Shown: one piece after another, positions 53,629 to 63,301 of the stretch
Position numbering within the stretch: the stretch's first letter is position 1
Layout: each line of letters starts with the position of its first letter
Assembly: GCA_035294245.1 (NCBI GenBank)
Contig: DATGLG010000065.1
Coordinates: 1 to 64,000 of the forward strand
Reading direction: 5' to 3'
Length of the DNA stretch: 64,000 nucleotides
Source of the DNA: DATGLG01 sp035294245
Lineage (GTDB): Bacteria > Pseudomonadota > Alphaproteobacteria > JACZXZ01
Notes under the pieces: model-generated
Databases searched by the model: none
What the model was told of the DNA's origin: nothing
Seen by the model: only the letters and a program-made list of their open reading frames with translations
Made by a program: the position numbers and the translations under genes

Positions 53629-54452
53629 TGTGCCTTCGCAGCTTCGGCCTCGAGATAGGTGGGGGGACAGCCCTTGGCCGCCGCCTCGAACAGAGGCTTG
53701 GCTTGCTCCTTGGCGCCATGCAGGAGCTGGAAGGCGCCCACGTAGAAATTGGCCTCGCAGGTCTGTATTTTTTGCGTCCGGGCATCGCCGACGAGGGCCG
53801 CCGTACGCACCTTCTCGGGGGTCGCCAGGCCGAGATAGAGGTCGATGATCGGCGCGGGCCAGTGCTTGGCATCGAGGGTCTGGGCATTGCGCGCGAATTC
53901 CAGCGCGTCGTCCTGGCCGGCAAAGGTGCGGGCGAGGTGGAGCCAGAGCACGGCGTAGCTGTCGGTGGGATCGAGGGCGACGGCGCGGCCGAGATCGGCG
54001 ATGGCTTCCTTGACCTGCCCCGTATGGAGCCGGGCGCGGCCACGATTCTCATAGGCAAAGGCGTCGTCGGCATTGAGGCCGATGGCCTCGTTGAAATCGG
54101 CAATCTCCTTGTCGGTCTGCCCAAGGTCGCGGTAGACGACGCCGCGATTGTCATAGGCCGCGACGTAATCCGGCCGCAGCTTGATGGCGGCGCTGTAATC
54201 GACGAGGGCCTTGTCGAAATCGCCTTTGCTCCAATACGCGATGCCGCGGTTGTTGTGGACGATCGCGAGGTTTTCGGGCCCGAGGCTCCCCGTCTCGATC
54301 GCCTCCGTATAGAGGCGGATGGCTTCGTCGACCTCGCCGCGCGCTTGCGCTTCGCGGCCGGCCTTGGCTGCATCTAGGTTCTCTGCTCTTGCGAAGGAAA
54401 CGGGCGATCCCGTTACCGCCAATAGAACGAGAAGAAGCAAAATTCTGATCAT
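53607..54452 (-). CDS. TPR-repeat exported protein
   Basis: 281 residues from ATG 54452; an upstream in-frame start would add 18 residues without a signal. A signal peptide (MIRILLLLVLLAVTGSPVSFARA) is followed by at least four TPR units (AIVHNNRGIAYWSKGDFDKAL, AAYDNRGVVYRDLGQTDKEI, FAYENRGRARLHTGQVKEAI). The C-terminal 90 residues have two Cys (TCEANF, KGCPPT). NlpI-like in general form; it probably scaffolds envelope proteins. Partners unknown. Confidence 0.85.
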   Translation of the reverse strand: MIRILLLLVLLAVTGSPVSFARAENLDAAKAGREAQARGEVDEAIRLYTEAIETGSLGPENLAIVHNNRGIAYWSKGDFDKALVDYSAAIKLRPDYVAAYDNRGVVYRDLGQTDKEIADFNEAIGLNADDAFAYENRGRARLHTGQVKEAIADLGRAVALDPTDSYAVLWLHLARTFAGQDDALEFARNAQTLDAKHWPAPIIDLYLGLATPEKVRTAALVGDARTQKIQTCEANFYVGAFQLLHGAKEQAKPLFEAAAKGCPPTYLEAEAAKAQLKRLER

Positions 54453-54636
54453 CGCTGCCCAAAAGTCGGTCGCGCCAATGGGTCGACAAAGGGACAATAG
54501 CGGCAAAGGCGCGGGTGGGGAACACGGCTTGCGCGCGGCATCGGACTGCGCTGGACAGCGGCAATCGCCTCGCCCAAATTAGGGGAAGGTGCCGCGGAGG
54601 CTTACATCTCCCGCGCCCATCGTTTCCGGGAGTGCG

Positions 54637-55128
54637 ATGTCCCGATCCGTCAGGCTCAAGGTCAATGGACGCAGCCATCTGGTGATGGCGGAGCCGGATA
54701 CGCCGCTCCTCTATGTTCTGCGCAACGATCTCGCGCTCAACGGCGCCAAGTTCGGCTGCGGCCTTGCTCAATGTGGCGCTTGCACCGTCCTCATCGACGG
54801 TGGCCCGGTGCGCTCTTGCGTCACCGAGATCGGCTCGATCGGCGCGGGCGAGATCAACACCCTCGAAGGTCTCGGCACTTTGCGCAAGCCTCACCCCTTA
54901 CAGAAGGCCTTCATGGAGGAGCAGGCCGCGCAATGCGGCTATTGCATCAACGGCATGATCATGACGGCGAAGGCTCTGCTCGACAGCACGCCGCAGCCAA
55001 CGGAGGCGCAGCTCCGCGACGGCTTGGCCCTCAATCTCTGCCGCTGCGGCACCCATGGCCGCATTCTCCGCGCCGTAATGCGCGCGGCCCGTGAGATGGC
55101 CCAGGCGAAGGGGACCGGGAAATCATGA
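54637..55128 (+). CDS. iorA: IorA-like [2Fe-2S] subunit of molybdenum hydroxylase
   Basis: 163 residues. Plant-type cluster: FGCGLAQCGACTVLIDGG with a fourth Cys in VRSCVT. The second cluster has CGYCINGM and LCRCGTHGRI. This matches isoquinoline 1-oxidoreductase alpha and related two-subunit aldehyde/heterocycle oxidases. ATG 54637 has GGGAG upstream; the longer frame from 54589 is not needed. ATGA overlap with iorB-like gene. Confidence 0.9.
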   Translation: MSRSVRLKVNGRSHLVMAEPDTPLLYVLRNDLALNGAKFGCGLAQCGACTVLIDGGPVRSCVTEIGSIGAGEINTLEGLGTLRKPHPLQKAFMEEQAAQCGYCINGMIMTAKALLDSTPQPTEAQLRDGLALNLCRCGTHGRILRAVMRAAREMAQAKGTGKS

Positions 55129-57338
55129 GTGCGCATCGCCTCACTCGCCGTCAATTCGGCAAGGCCGTTTCCGCCCTTGTTGTGGCCTTCAGCCTGAGCC
55201 CGCGGCGCGCTCTCGCCGCGGCTCCGGGGGAGCTGCCCGGCAGCCTCGCCGAGAATCCCTTGCTGGATTCCTGGGTCCGCATCAACGGCGACGGCACGGC
55301 CACCGTCTTTACGGGGAAGGTCGAGCTCGGTCAGGGTGCGCTGACCGCCCTGGCCCAGATTGCCGCTGAGGAGCTCGACCTTCCCTTCGCCCGTGTTCAT
55401 ATCTTCGCCGCCGATACCGCGAGGACTCCCGACGAGGGCTTCACCTCGGGCAGCCAGTCGATCGATCACGGCGGCACGGCGCTGCGCCTCGCCTGCGCCG
55501 AGGCGCGCGGCATTCTCCTCGACCGTGCCGCCCGGCGCCTCCGAGTCTCGGCGCAGCGGCTCCAAATCGCCGACGGTGTGATCACTGCGCCGGACGGACG
55601 CAAGATCGGCTATGGCGAGCTCGCGAGCGCGCCGATGCCTCACAGTCCCGTCGACCCCGCGGTGAGGCCCAAGCCACCAGCGCAACACAAGATCGTGGGT
55701 CAGCCAATCCCTCGTCTCGACATTCCGGCCAAGGTTACCGGCGGCGAGATCTATGTTCAAGACGTGCGCTTTCCCGGCATGCTCCACGGGCGCATCCTGC
55801 GGCCGCCGCGTTATGGCGCCAGCCTCGTCGCTGTGGACGAGGCTGCGGCACGCCGCCTGTCGGGTGTCGTCAGGGTGGTACGCGACGGCAGCTTTCTCGG
55901 CGTCATAGCGCAGCGCGAGGAGCAGGCGATCAAGGCGCGGGAACTCCTCCTCAAGAGCGCCCAGTGGCAAGGCGGGACGCCGCTTCCCAGTCCCGCCAGC
56001 CTGTATGACGATCTCCTTGCATTGCCAATGGAGAGCACCGTCATCGCCAACAGAGGGAGCGCCGCTAGCGAGGCCGCCAAGACGCTCGAGGCCACCTATA
56101 CGCGGCCCTACATCGCTCATGCCTCGATCGGCCCCTCCTGCGCCGTTGCCAAGTTCAAGGGCGGCAAGCTCAGGGTGTGGTCCCATACGCAAGGGGTTTT
56201 CCCCTTGCGCCGCGACCTTGCCAAAGCCCTGAACATGGCCGTCGACGATATCCGCGTTACGCATGTTCAAGGCTCGGGCTGCTACGGCCATAACGGCGCC
56301 GACGATGTCGCCCTCGACGCGGCTCTCTTGGCGCGGGCCGTTCCCGGCCGCTCGGTGCGCGTCCAATGGATGCGTGATGACGAGTTCCGCTGGGAGCCCT
56401 ATGGGCCTGCGATGGTGATGCGCCTGCGCGGCGGCCTCGACACGCAGGGCCGTGTCGTCGAATGGGACTATCAGGTCTTCAGCAACACCCATAGCACCCG
56501 CCCCGGCGAGCCCGATGGCAACAACCTCCTGGCGAGCTGGTATCTGGCGCAGCCGCAACAGCCGGCACAGCGACTGTCCGCAGGCGGGGGCGACCGCAAC
56601 GCCATCCCCCTTTACGACTTCCCCAATCAGCGCGTGGTGGGCAACCTCATCCAACCCATGCCGCTGCGCATCTCAGCGCTGCGCTCCCTCGGCGCCTATG
56701 CCAATGTCTTTGCCATTGAGTCCTTCATGGATGAGCTCGCCGAGATGGCCGGCGCCGATCCGGTGGAATTCCGTTTGCAGCACCTCAAAGACAAGCGCGC
56801 GCGCGTGGTGATCCAGGCCGCGGCGGAAAAAGCCGGCTGGACGGCCGGGGAAAAACCGGTCGTTGCGGGGGAGATCAGCCGGGGACGCGGTATCGGCTTC
56901 GCCAAGTACAAGAACCTCGCCTGCTATGTCGCCGTGGTGGCCATGGTGGAGGTGGAGCGCCGAAGTGGCCGGGTCCGCGTGCCGCAGGCCGTCGCCATCG
57001 CCGATGCGGGGCAGGTAATCAACCCCGACGGGCTGGTGAATCAGATCGAAGGCGGCGTCATCCAGTCGACGAGCTGGACGCTCCACGAGGCGGTGCGCTT
57101 TACGCCGGATGGCATCGCCTCGTGCGATTGGCAGAGCTATCCTATCCTCACCTTTCCCGAGGTGCCACGGGTCGAGGTGGCCCTCATCGATCGTCCCGAC
57201 GCAGCGCCTGTCGGCGTCGGCGAAGCGGCGCAAGGCCCCACGGTCGCCGCGATCGCCAATGCCGTCGCCCATGCGACAGGGGGACGGTTGCGCGACCTGC
57301 CGCTCAGCCCCGAGCGGGTGAAAACCGCGCTGCATTGA
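55125..57338 (+). CDS. iorB: IorB-like molybdopterin subunit, Tat-exported
   Basis: 737 residues. A Tat signal (TRRQFGKAVSALVVAFSL, residues 7-24) directs the folded Mo-enzyme, with its [2Fe-2S] partner, to the periplasm. Family blocks: GKVELGQGALTALAQIAAEEL, TSGSQSIDHGGTALR, GEIYVQDVRFPGML, SGCYGHNGADDVALDAAL and GVGEAAQGPTVAAIANAV with the catalytic Glu in GVGEAA. It oxidises aldehydes or N-heterocycles in known members, passing electrons to a cytochrome not seen here. Unlike the CoxL-like gene it has its small subunit adjacent. Confidence 0.9.
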   Translation: MSAHRLTRRQFGKAVSALVVAFSLSPRRALAAAPGELPGSLAENPLLDSWVRINGDGTATVFTGKVELGQGALTALAQIAAEELDLPFARVHIFAADTARTPDEGFTSGSQSIDHGGTALRLACAEARGILLDRAARRLRVSAQRLQIADGVITAPDGRKIGYGELASAPMPHSPVDPAVRPKPPAQHKIVGQPIPRLDIPAKVTGGEIYVQDVRFPGMLHGRILRPPRYGASLVAVDEAAARRLSGVVRVVRDGSFLGVIAQREEQAIKARELLLKSAQWQGGTPLPSPASLYDDLLALPMESTVIANRGSAASEAAKTLEATYTRPYIAHASIGPSCAVAKFKGGKLRVWSHTQGVFPLRRDLAKALNMAVDDIRVTHVQGSGCYGHNGADDVALDAALLARAVPGRSVRVQWMRDDEFRWEPYGPAMVMRLRGGLDTQGRVVEWDYQVFSNTHSTRPGEPDGNNLLASWYLAQPQQPAQRLSAGGGDRNAIPLYDFPNQRVVGNLIQPMPLRISALRSLGAYANVFAIESFMDELAEMAGADPVEFRLQHLKDKRARVVIQAAAEKAGWTAGEKPVVAGEISRGRGIGFAKYKNLACYVAVVAMVEVERRSGRVRVPQAVAIADAGQVINPDGLVNQIEGGVIQSTSWTLHEAVRFTPDGIASCDWQSYPILTFPEVPRVEVALIDRPDAAPVGVGEAAQGPTVAAIANAVAHATGGRLRDLPLSPERVKTALH

Positions 57339-57350
57339 AGACGGGCTGCC

Positions 57351-58295
57351 TCATCGGCTGAAGTCAACGGCGACCGTGTTGCCGCCGCTCACCATGACAC
57401 CGACCCGCGCGCCCGCACGGGGCCGATAGCGGCCCGAGCGCAGGGCGGCGAAGGCGGCAGCGCCGCCAGGTTCCGCCGCCACGCGTAGCGTCTGCCACAA
57501 GGCCTCCTGGGCCTCGCGGATGGCGTCGTCGGTGACGAGCACAACCTCCTTCACATGGCGCCGCGCGAGCGGAAAGACGAGCTCACCTACCCGACGCGGC
57601 GCGAGGGAATCCGCGGCGATACCGCCGGCCTCGGCATCGACGGGCCGCCCGGCGGCGAGGGCCTTGGTGAGCGTGGGCGCGGCTTCCGGCTCGACGCCGA
57701 CGACGGCGATCCGGCTTGCATACCAGGCGGCAATGCCGCCGATGAGCCCACCACCGCCGACGGCAACGAGCAGCGTATCGATGGCCGGGGCTTGCTCCTC
57801 GAGCTCGAGGCCGATGCTGCCCTGGCCAAGGAGGGTCTCCGCCTGGTCGAAGGCGTGGACGGGCAAGGCGCCCGATTGCCTGGCCCAGCTTTCGCTCGCC
57901 GCGAGGGCATCCGCGTAGCGCTCCCCGCCCACGATGAGATCGGCGCCGTAATCGCGGATGCGCCGGATTTTTGCGGGCGAGGAGATGCCGGGCACAAAAA
58001 TCTTGGCTGGCACGCCAAGGCGCATTGCCGCATAAGCGACGGCCGCCCCGTGATTGCCCCCCGAGGCGGCGACGACGCCGGCGGGCGGCACCCGGCGCAT
58101 CAGGAGATTGGCGAAGGCGCCGCGCGCCTTGAATGAGCCCGAATGCTGCATCAGCTCGAGCTTGAAGGTGAGGGGCTGGGATGCAAGGCCAAAATCGGCC
58201 CCGTCGGCGGCGATCACCGGTGTGCGGCGGATATGGGGCGCGATCTGCTGATAGGCCGCCGCGATTCGCTCCCGATCGATTCGCTCTTCCGTCAT
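57351..58295 (-). CDS. Threonine/serine dehydratase-type PLP enzyme
   Basis: 314 residues, fold type II PLP. Schiff-base Lys K56 in SGSFKARGA, ASGGNHGAAVAYAA, glycine loop VAVGGGGLIGG and VMVSGGNTV at the end. Family includes catabolic threonine dehydratase, hydroxyaspartate dehydratase and serine racemase; the C-terminal ACT regulatory domain of biosynthetic IlvA is absent. It is convergent with iorB-like gene (12-bp gap) and follows the isochorismatase-like gene on the same strand by 86 bp. Confidence 0.88.
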   Translation of the reverse strand: MTEERIDRERIAAAYQQIAPHIRRTPVIAADGADFGLASQPLTFKLELMQHSGSFKARGAFANLLMRRVPPAGVVAASGGNHGAAVAYAAMRLGVPAKIFVPGISSPAKIRRIRDYGADLIVGGERYADALAASESWARQSGALPVHAFDQAETLLGQGSIGLELEEQAPAIDTLLVAVGGGGLIGGIAAWYASRIAVVGVEPEAAPTLTKALAAGRPVDAEAGGIAADSLAPRRVGELVFPLARRHVKEVVLVTDDAIREAQEALWQTLRVAAEPGGAAAFAALRSGRYRPRAGARVGVMVSGGNTVAVDFSR

Positions 58296-58381
58296 CGCTC
58301 CCTCTCTTTGGCCCGCCGCCGGGACGCCCGCCGTGCCCTTCCAGCCATTCTTTACATTGAAATAGGAAGATCTGATGCCGA

Positions 58382-59008
58382 TTATCCGCCGCCTGATCGC
58401 GCGGGTCCGTCACCATCGTTCGCGAGCATGGCCAGGAGCTGCATCGTCGTGACCACGATGCAATATTCGTCCTTGAGATTGGCGAGGGACATCGCGTGGA
58501 CCTCCGCCGCCGTGCGCGGCGTGCCGTGGTAATCGCGCTTGCCGAAGGTGAATATGCCGTCCTCGACGAGATAGACCTCGAAGCCAAGATCGGCGGCCAT
58601 GCGCACGGTCGCCTCGACGGAGTTGTTGGTGATGACGCCGGTGATCACCAATTGGACAACGCCGGCAGCGCGCAGCCGCTGCTCCAGATCGGTGCCGATG
58701 AATGCGCTGTGGACCCGCTTCGGGATAACGGCCTCGCCGGCGAGCGGCCGCACGACGTGCTTGAAGTCATTACCCGGTTGCCCCGGGCGGTAGGTCGAAT
58801 GAGACGAGGTCGAGTCGTGGCGGATATGGAAGATCGGCCGGCGCGCCCGCCGCCAGGCGTCGAGCAGTCTCGCGATATTCGCCTCGGCTTCTGGATTATT
58901 CCGCGGCCCCTCGCGGGCCCAGTCGGGCTCGTCGATGGCTTGCTGCACGTCGATGACGAGCAGCGCTGAGTTGCCGACGATACTTTCGGCGCCGAGCGTG
59001 GAGGACAT
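58382..59008 (-). CDS. Isochorismatase-fold protein with Ser in place of catalytic Cys
   Basis: 208 residues. The cysteine-hydrolase triad positions are D20 (LLVIDVQ), K97 (VIPKRVHSAF) and, where a nucleophilic Cys is expected in TNxCVE, S130 (TGVITNNSVEATVR; codon TCC). The rest of the fold is well conserved (GFEVYLVEDGIF, MSLANLKDEYC). Relatives with the same TNNSVEA reading are familiar to me, so this is probably a subfamily trait, which may be isochorismatase-like hydrolase without Cys or a different activity. It is 39 bp downstream of the RND pump gene. Confidence 0.85.
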   Translation of the reverse strand: MSSTLGAESIVGNSALLVIDVQQAIDEPDWAREGPRNNPEAEANIARLLDAWRRARRPIFHIRHDSTSSHSTYRPGQPGNDFKHVVRPLAGEAVIPKRVHSAFIGTDLEQRLRAAGVVQLVITGVITNNSVEATVRMAADLGFEVYLVEDGIFTFGKRDYHGTPRTAAEVHAMSLANLKDEYCIVVTTMQLLAMLANDGDGPARSGGG

Positions 59009-59047
59009 GTCACTCTCTTCCGTACGTCTCCGCTCCTCTCCGTGCTC

Positions 59048-62000
59048 CTATGCCTGATGAGGCGCCGGGCCGGGCAAGGTCTCCGTAGCGGCCGCCTCCT
59101 CCGGCTTATGCTGCGCGGCGATCAGCATGTACACGGCGGGAACCACGAAAATGGTGAAGAGCGTGCCGATGGCGAGCCCGCTTGCGATCACTAGGCCCAT
59201 GTCGAAGCGCGACACGGCACCGGCTCCACTCGCGATGATGAGCGGGACGACGCCCAGCACCATGGCCGCCGTCGTCATCAGGATCGGGCGCAGTCGGATG
59301 CTCGCCGCCATCTCGATGGCCTCGCGCTTCGACTTCCCCTGCTTCTGCAGCTCGTTCGCGAACTCGACGATGAGGATGCCGTGCTTGCTCACGAGCCCCA
59401 TCAAAGTCACCAGGCCCACCTCGGTATAGATGTTTAGGGTTGCGCCGCCGACGCCGAGACTGATGAAGATCAGCGCTCCGGCAATCGACATCGGCACCGA
59501 GACGAGGATGATGAGCGGATCGCGGAAGCTCTCGAACAGCGCTGCGAGGGATAGAAAGATGATGATGAGCGCGAAGGCGAAGGTCGTCACGAAACCACTC
59601 GACTCCTGCACGAATTGCCGCGATAGGCCGCCATAATCGACCGTATAGCCTTCAGGCAGGGTCTTCGCGGCGAGGCCGTTCAGGTAGTCGAGGGCAGTGC
59701 CGAGGGAGACCCCGGGGGCCGTGACGCCCTGGATCAGCGCCGCGTTGAGCTGCTGGAAGTGGTTCAGGGACTCCGGCACCGTCTTGGTGGTGATATGGGC
59801 GATCGTGGAAAGCGGAACCGGCGTACCGCTGGCGGTACGAATGTAATAGTTGAGCAGCTGGCTGGTGTTCAGGCGGAAACGCTGCTGCACCTGCGGGATC
59901 ACCTTATAGGACCGCCCCGACAGGCCGAAATAATTGACATAGCCGCCGCCGAGCATCCAGGCCATGGCGCTCCCCACGTCGCTCATCTTGAGGCCGAGCT
60001 GAGCCGCCTTGTTGCGATCGATCTCGACCGTCGATTGCGGACGGTCCACCCGCAGGTCGGTATCGAGGAAGATGAACATGCCGCTCCGCACCGCCTCCTG
60101 CAGGAATTTCTGCGCCACGTCGTTGAGCTGCTCGAAGGGTTGGGTCGTGCCGATGACGAACTGCACGGGAAGGCCGGTGCTGCCTGGCAGCGGCGGCGGC
60201 TGGAAGGCGACGATACGCTGCCCCGCGATGTGGTTGAGCTGCTGCTGGATGATGGGCTCGAGCTGGTTCGAAGTGCGCGTTCGCTCGTCCCAGGGCTTGA
60301 ACACCATACCGCCGATATTGAGGCCCGTGACGTCAAGCTGGAACACGTGATCCATCTCGGGAAACTTCGTAAAGGTCTCGTAGACTTGGTGGTCGTAGAG
60401 TTGGCGCTGCTGGAGGGTCGAATTCGGCGCCGAGGTTGCCGAGGTGATGACGACGCCCTGGTCTTCTTGCGGCGCCAGCTCGCTCTTGGCGCTGGTGAAG
60501 AGGAAATAGATGCTGCCCAGCACGATCACCGCGAAGACCGCCGTTACGGGAAGGTAATTCAGGCTGCCGTGCAGGAGCCGCACATAGGGCCGGTGGATCT
60601 CGTCGAAACGCCGGTCGATGAAGTCGACGAGGCGCTCCTCCCAACCGCTGCGGTCCTTCGTATGCTGCTTGAGCAGGCGCGAGCACATCATCGGCGACAA
60701 CGTCAGTGCGATGATCGCCGAGACGGTCACGGCGCCGACGAGGGTGAAAGCGAACTCGGTGAAGAGCGCGCCGGTAAGGCCGCCCTGGAAGCCGATGGGA
60801 ATATAGACCGCGACAAGCACGACGGTCATGGCGACGATGGGACCGCCGAGCTCGCGCGCCGCCATGATTGCCGCCGGCAGCTTCGCCATGCCCTCTTCGA
60901 GATGACGATTGACGTTCTCGACGACGATGATCGCGTCGTCGACCACGAGGCCGATGGCAAGCACGAGGGCGAGCAGCGTCAGAAGGTTTATAGAGAAGCC
61001 GAAGACCAGCATCATCGTGAGGGTGCCGATCAGCGACAGAGGAATCGCGACGACGGGAATCGCGACCGAGCGCGGTGAGCCGAGGAAGGCAAAGACGACG
61101 AAGGTCACGATCAGCAGCGCCTCGACGAGAGTGCGTACCACCTCGTTGATCGAGCTGTTCACGAAGGCCGTCGAGTCATAGACGATCTCGCCATTGAGGC
61201 CCTGGGGGAGCTGGCTCTGGATATCGGGAAAGATCTTCCGGACCCCGGCAATGACGTCGAGGAGATTGGCGGCCGGCGCCACCTGGATGCCAATATAGAC
61301 CGCCTGCTTGCCGTCGAACGCGACGGCGGAATCGTAATCGTCATAGCCGAGATTGACGTTCGCCACGTCTTTGAGGCGGACGATGGCGCCGTTGCTCTGC
61401 TTGAGCACGAGGTTGCGGAACTCGTCGAGGGTGTGGAGGCTCGTCGAGGCGGTGAGATTGACCTGCACCATTTGCCCCTTCGTGCTGCCGACCCCCGAGA
61501 TGTAGTCGTTATTGGCGAGAGCCTGGCTGACATCGGCGGCGGTGAGGCCGTAGGCGGCGAGCTTCTGAGGATCGAGCCAGGCGCGCAATGCGAAGTTCTT
61601 GGCGCCGAGGATCTCGGCCGTCTGCACGCCGGGAACCGCCTGGAGCTTCGGCTGCACCACGCGGACGAGATAATCGGTGATCTGGTTCGGCCCCAGCACG
61701 GCGCTGTTGAAGCCGATATACATGGCGTCGATGGTCTGACCCACCTTCACGGTCATGACCGGCTGCTGCGTCCCGGCGGGCAGCTGGTTGAGCACCGAAT
61801 TCACCTTGGTGTTGATCTCGGTGAGCGCCTTGTCGGCGTCGTAATTGAGCCGCAGATAGATGGTGATCGTGCTCGTCCCGCTCTGGCTCGTCGAGCTCAT
61901 GTAGTCGATGCCGTTGGCCTGCGCCACGGCATTCTCGAGCGGTGTGGTGATGAAGCCGGCGACCACGTCGGGGTCGGCGCCGTAATAGGTCGTGGTGATC

Positions 62001-62137
62001 GTCACCACCGCGTTCTCGGTGCGCGGATATTGAAGGATCGGGAGCGAGCCGGCGGCACGCAGGCCGAGCACGAGAATCAAAAGGCTGATGACCGTCGCCA
62101 GGACGGGGCGGCGGATGAAGATGTCGGTGAATTTCAT
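59048..62137 (-). CDS. RND multidrug efflux inner-membrane pump (HAE1 type)
   Basis: 1029 residues, usual AcrB length. Twelve helices with two large periplasmic loops. FIRRPVLATVISLLILVLG opens TM1; TM4 carries the proton-relay VVDDAIIVVENV. RPILMTTAAMVLGVVPL and PMSIAGAL mark the second half. Exports hydrophobic compounds by proton antiport with the adaptor and outer-membrane factor encoded upstream on the same strand. An 11-bp gap separates it from the adaptor. No regulator gene is visible in the window. Confidence 0.95.
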   Translation of the reverse strand: MKFTDIFIRRPVLATVISLLILVLGLRAAGSLPILQYPRTENAVVTITTTYYGADPDVVAGFITTPLENAVAQANGIDYMSSTSQSGTSTITIYLRLNYDADKALTEINTKVNSVLNQLPAGTQQPVMTVKVGQTIDAMYIGFNSAVLGPNQITDYLVRVVQPKLQAVPGVQTAEILGAKNFALRAWLDPQKLAAYGLTAADVSQALANNDYISGVGSTKGQMVQVNLTASTSLHTLDEFRNLVLKQSNGAIVRLKDVANVNLGYDDYDSAVAFDGKQAVYIGIQVAPAANLLDVIAGVRKIFPDIQSQLPQGLNGEIVYDSTAFVNSSINEVVRTLVEALLIVTFVVFAFLGSPRSVAIPVVAIPLSLIGTLTMMLVFGFSINLLTLLALVLAIGLVVDDAIIVVENVNRHLEEGMAKLPAAIMAARELGGPIVAMTVVLVAVYIPIGFQGGLTGALFTEFAFTLVGAVTVSAIIALTLSPMMCSRLLKQHTKDRSGWEERLVDFIDRRFDEIHRPYVRLLHGSLNYLPVTAVFAVIVLGSIYFLFTSAKSELAPQEDQGVVITSATSAPNSTLQQRQLYDHQVYETFTKFPEMDHVFQLDVTGLNIGGMVFKPWDERTRTSNQLEPIIQQQLNHIAGQRIVAFQPPPLPGSTGLPVQFVIGTTQPFEQLNDVAQKFLQEAVRSGMFIFLDTDLRVDRPQSTVEIDRNKAAQLGLKMSDVGSAMAWMLGGGYVNYFGLSGRSYKVIPQVQQRFRLNTSQLLNYYIRTASGTPVPLSTIAHITTKTVPESLNHFQQLNAALIQGVTAPGVSLGTALDYLNGLAAKTLPEGYTVDYGGLSRQFVQESSGFVTTFAFALIIIFLSLAALFESFRDPLIILVSVPMSIAGALIFISLGVGGATLNIYTEVGLVTLMGLVSKHGILIVEFANELQKQGKSKREAIEMAASIRLRPILMTTAAMVLGVVPLIIASGAGAVSRFDMGLVIASGLAIGTLFTIFVVPAVYMLIAAQHKPEEAAATETLPGPAPHQA

Positions 62138-62148
62138 CGCGGTCGCCC

Positions 62149-63282
62149 CTATTGATCGGTCGGAAGGATGGGATGAGCATCGGCCGTCGGCTGGATCGTG
62201 TTATTGATCACGATCGGCGTGCCGTTGCGCAGCTTGATCTGGCCCGCAGTGACGACGATGTCGCCGTCCTTGACGCCGCTGAGCACCGCGACCTGGTCGC
62301 CGCGCGTATCGCCGGTGGTGACGAAGGACTGGTGGGCGACGAGCTGGGGCTGGCCTTGCGCGTTCTTGCCCTTATCCTCGACGAGGAAGACGGTATTGCC
62401 GTAGGGGTTATAGGTGATCGCCGTCTGCGGCAGGGTTACATAGACCTGGGGCTTGCCCGTCGCGATATCGACGGTCGCGTACATGCCGGGCAGCAGCTTG
62501 TGATCGGGGTTCCGGAGCGTCGCGCGAACCTGCACGTTGCGGGTGCTGGCGTCGACGAGCGGATTGATTGCGAGGATCTGGCCGGGAAAGGTCTGGCCAG
62601 GATAAGCGTCGATCTTCGCGGTCACCGCCTGCCCGACCTTGATCTGGTCGAGGGCCTGCTGGGGCAGATAGAAATCGACATAGAGGGGATCAAGGGCCTG
62701 CAGGGTCGCAATGGTGGTGCCGGCATTGAGATATTGGCCGAGATCGACGAGCCGCACCCCGAGATGACCGGCGAAGGGCGCGCGCAGCACCTTCTTGTCC
62801 ACGACCGCCTGCTGCTCCGCAACCTGGGCCTTGGCATTCTTGAGATTGGCGGCGTCGCTGTCGAGCGTTGCTTGGCTCACGGCCTGCGCCTTGAACTGTT
62901 TCGAATCACGATCGAAGGTGATCTGCGCGAGCTGGGCCGTCGCCTCGAGGGAGTGCAGCTTGGCGATATCGTCGTCCGCGCGCAGGCGCAGCAGGACCTG
63001 ACCCGCCTGCACGTCGTCGCCGGACTTGAAATCGATCTGGTCGACGATACCCGAGACCTCGAGCGAGAGGTCGGCGCCGTTGACGGCGCGCAGGCTGCCC
63101 ACGGCCTCGATCTGCGGCTGCCACGATTGGCTCGCCGCCCGCACCGTGGAGACGGTCTGGGGCGGGTTGCTGAGCGAGGCCATGAACTGCTTGATCATCT
63201 TCGCCTTGAAGGCCTGGAAGCCGAAGATGCCGCCCAGTACGACGCCGACCACGATCAGCATCAGGATCATGCGCTTGGTCAT
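62149..63282 (-). CDS. RND efflux periplasmic adaptor (membrane fusion protein)
   Basis: 377 residues from ATG 63282, with ACGGAG upstream. An N-terminal membrane anchor (MILMLIVVGVVLGGIFGFQ) precedes the split lipoyl motif (SLEVSGIVDQIDFKSGDDVQ and VLRAPFAGHLGVRLVDLGQY), a helical hairpin (LEATAQLAQITFDRDSKQFK to QQAVVDKKV) and beta-barrel segments. It links the pump to the outer-membrane channel. Middle gene of the pump operon. Confidence 0.93.
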   Translation of the reverse strand: MTKRMILMLIVVGVVLGGIFGFQAFKAKMIKQFMASLSNPPQTVSTVRAASQSWQPQIEAVGSLRAVNGADLSLEVSGIVDQIDFKSGDDVQAGQVLLRLRADDDIAKLHSLEATAQLAQITFDRDSKQFKAQAVSQATLDSDAANLKNAKAQVAEQQAVVDKKVLRAPFAGHLGVRLVDLGQYLNAGTTIATLQALDPLYVDFYLPQQALDQIKVGQAVTAKIDAYPGQTFPGQILAINPLVDASTRNVQVRATLRNPDHKLLPGMYATVDIATGKPQVYVTLPQTAITYNPYGNTVFLVEDKGKNAQGQPQLVAHQSFVTTGDTRGDQVAVLSGVKDGDIVVTAGQIKLRNGTPIVINNTIQPTADAHPILPTDQ

Positions 63283-63301
63283 CGTCTTCGTCTCCGTCAA
63301 A

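Noticed and set aside
54939..56654. Minus-strand 571-codon frame under iorA/iorB
   Set aside because: Antisense to clear iron-sulfur and molybdopterin motifs.
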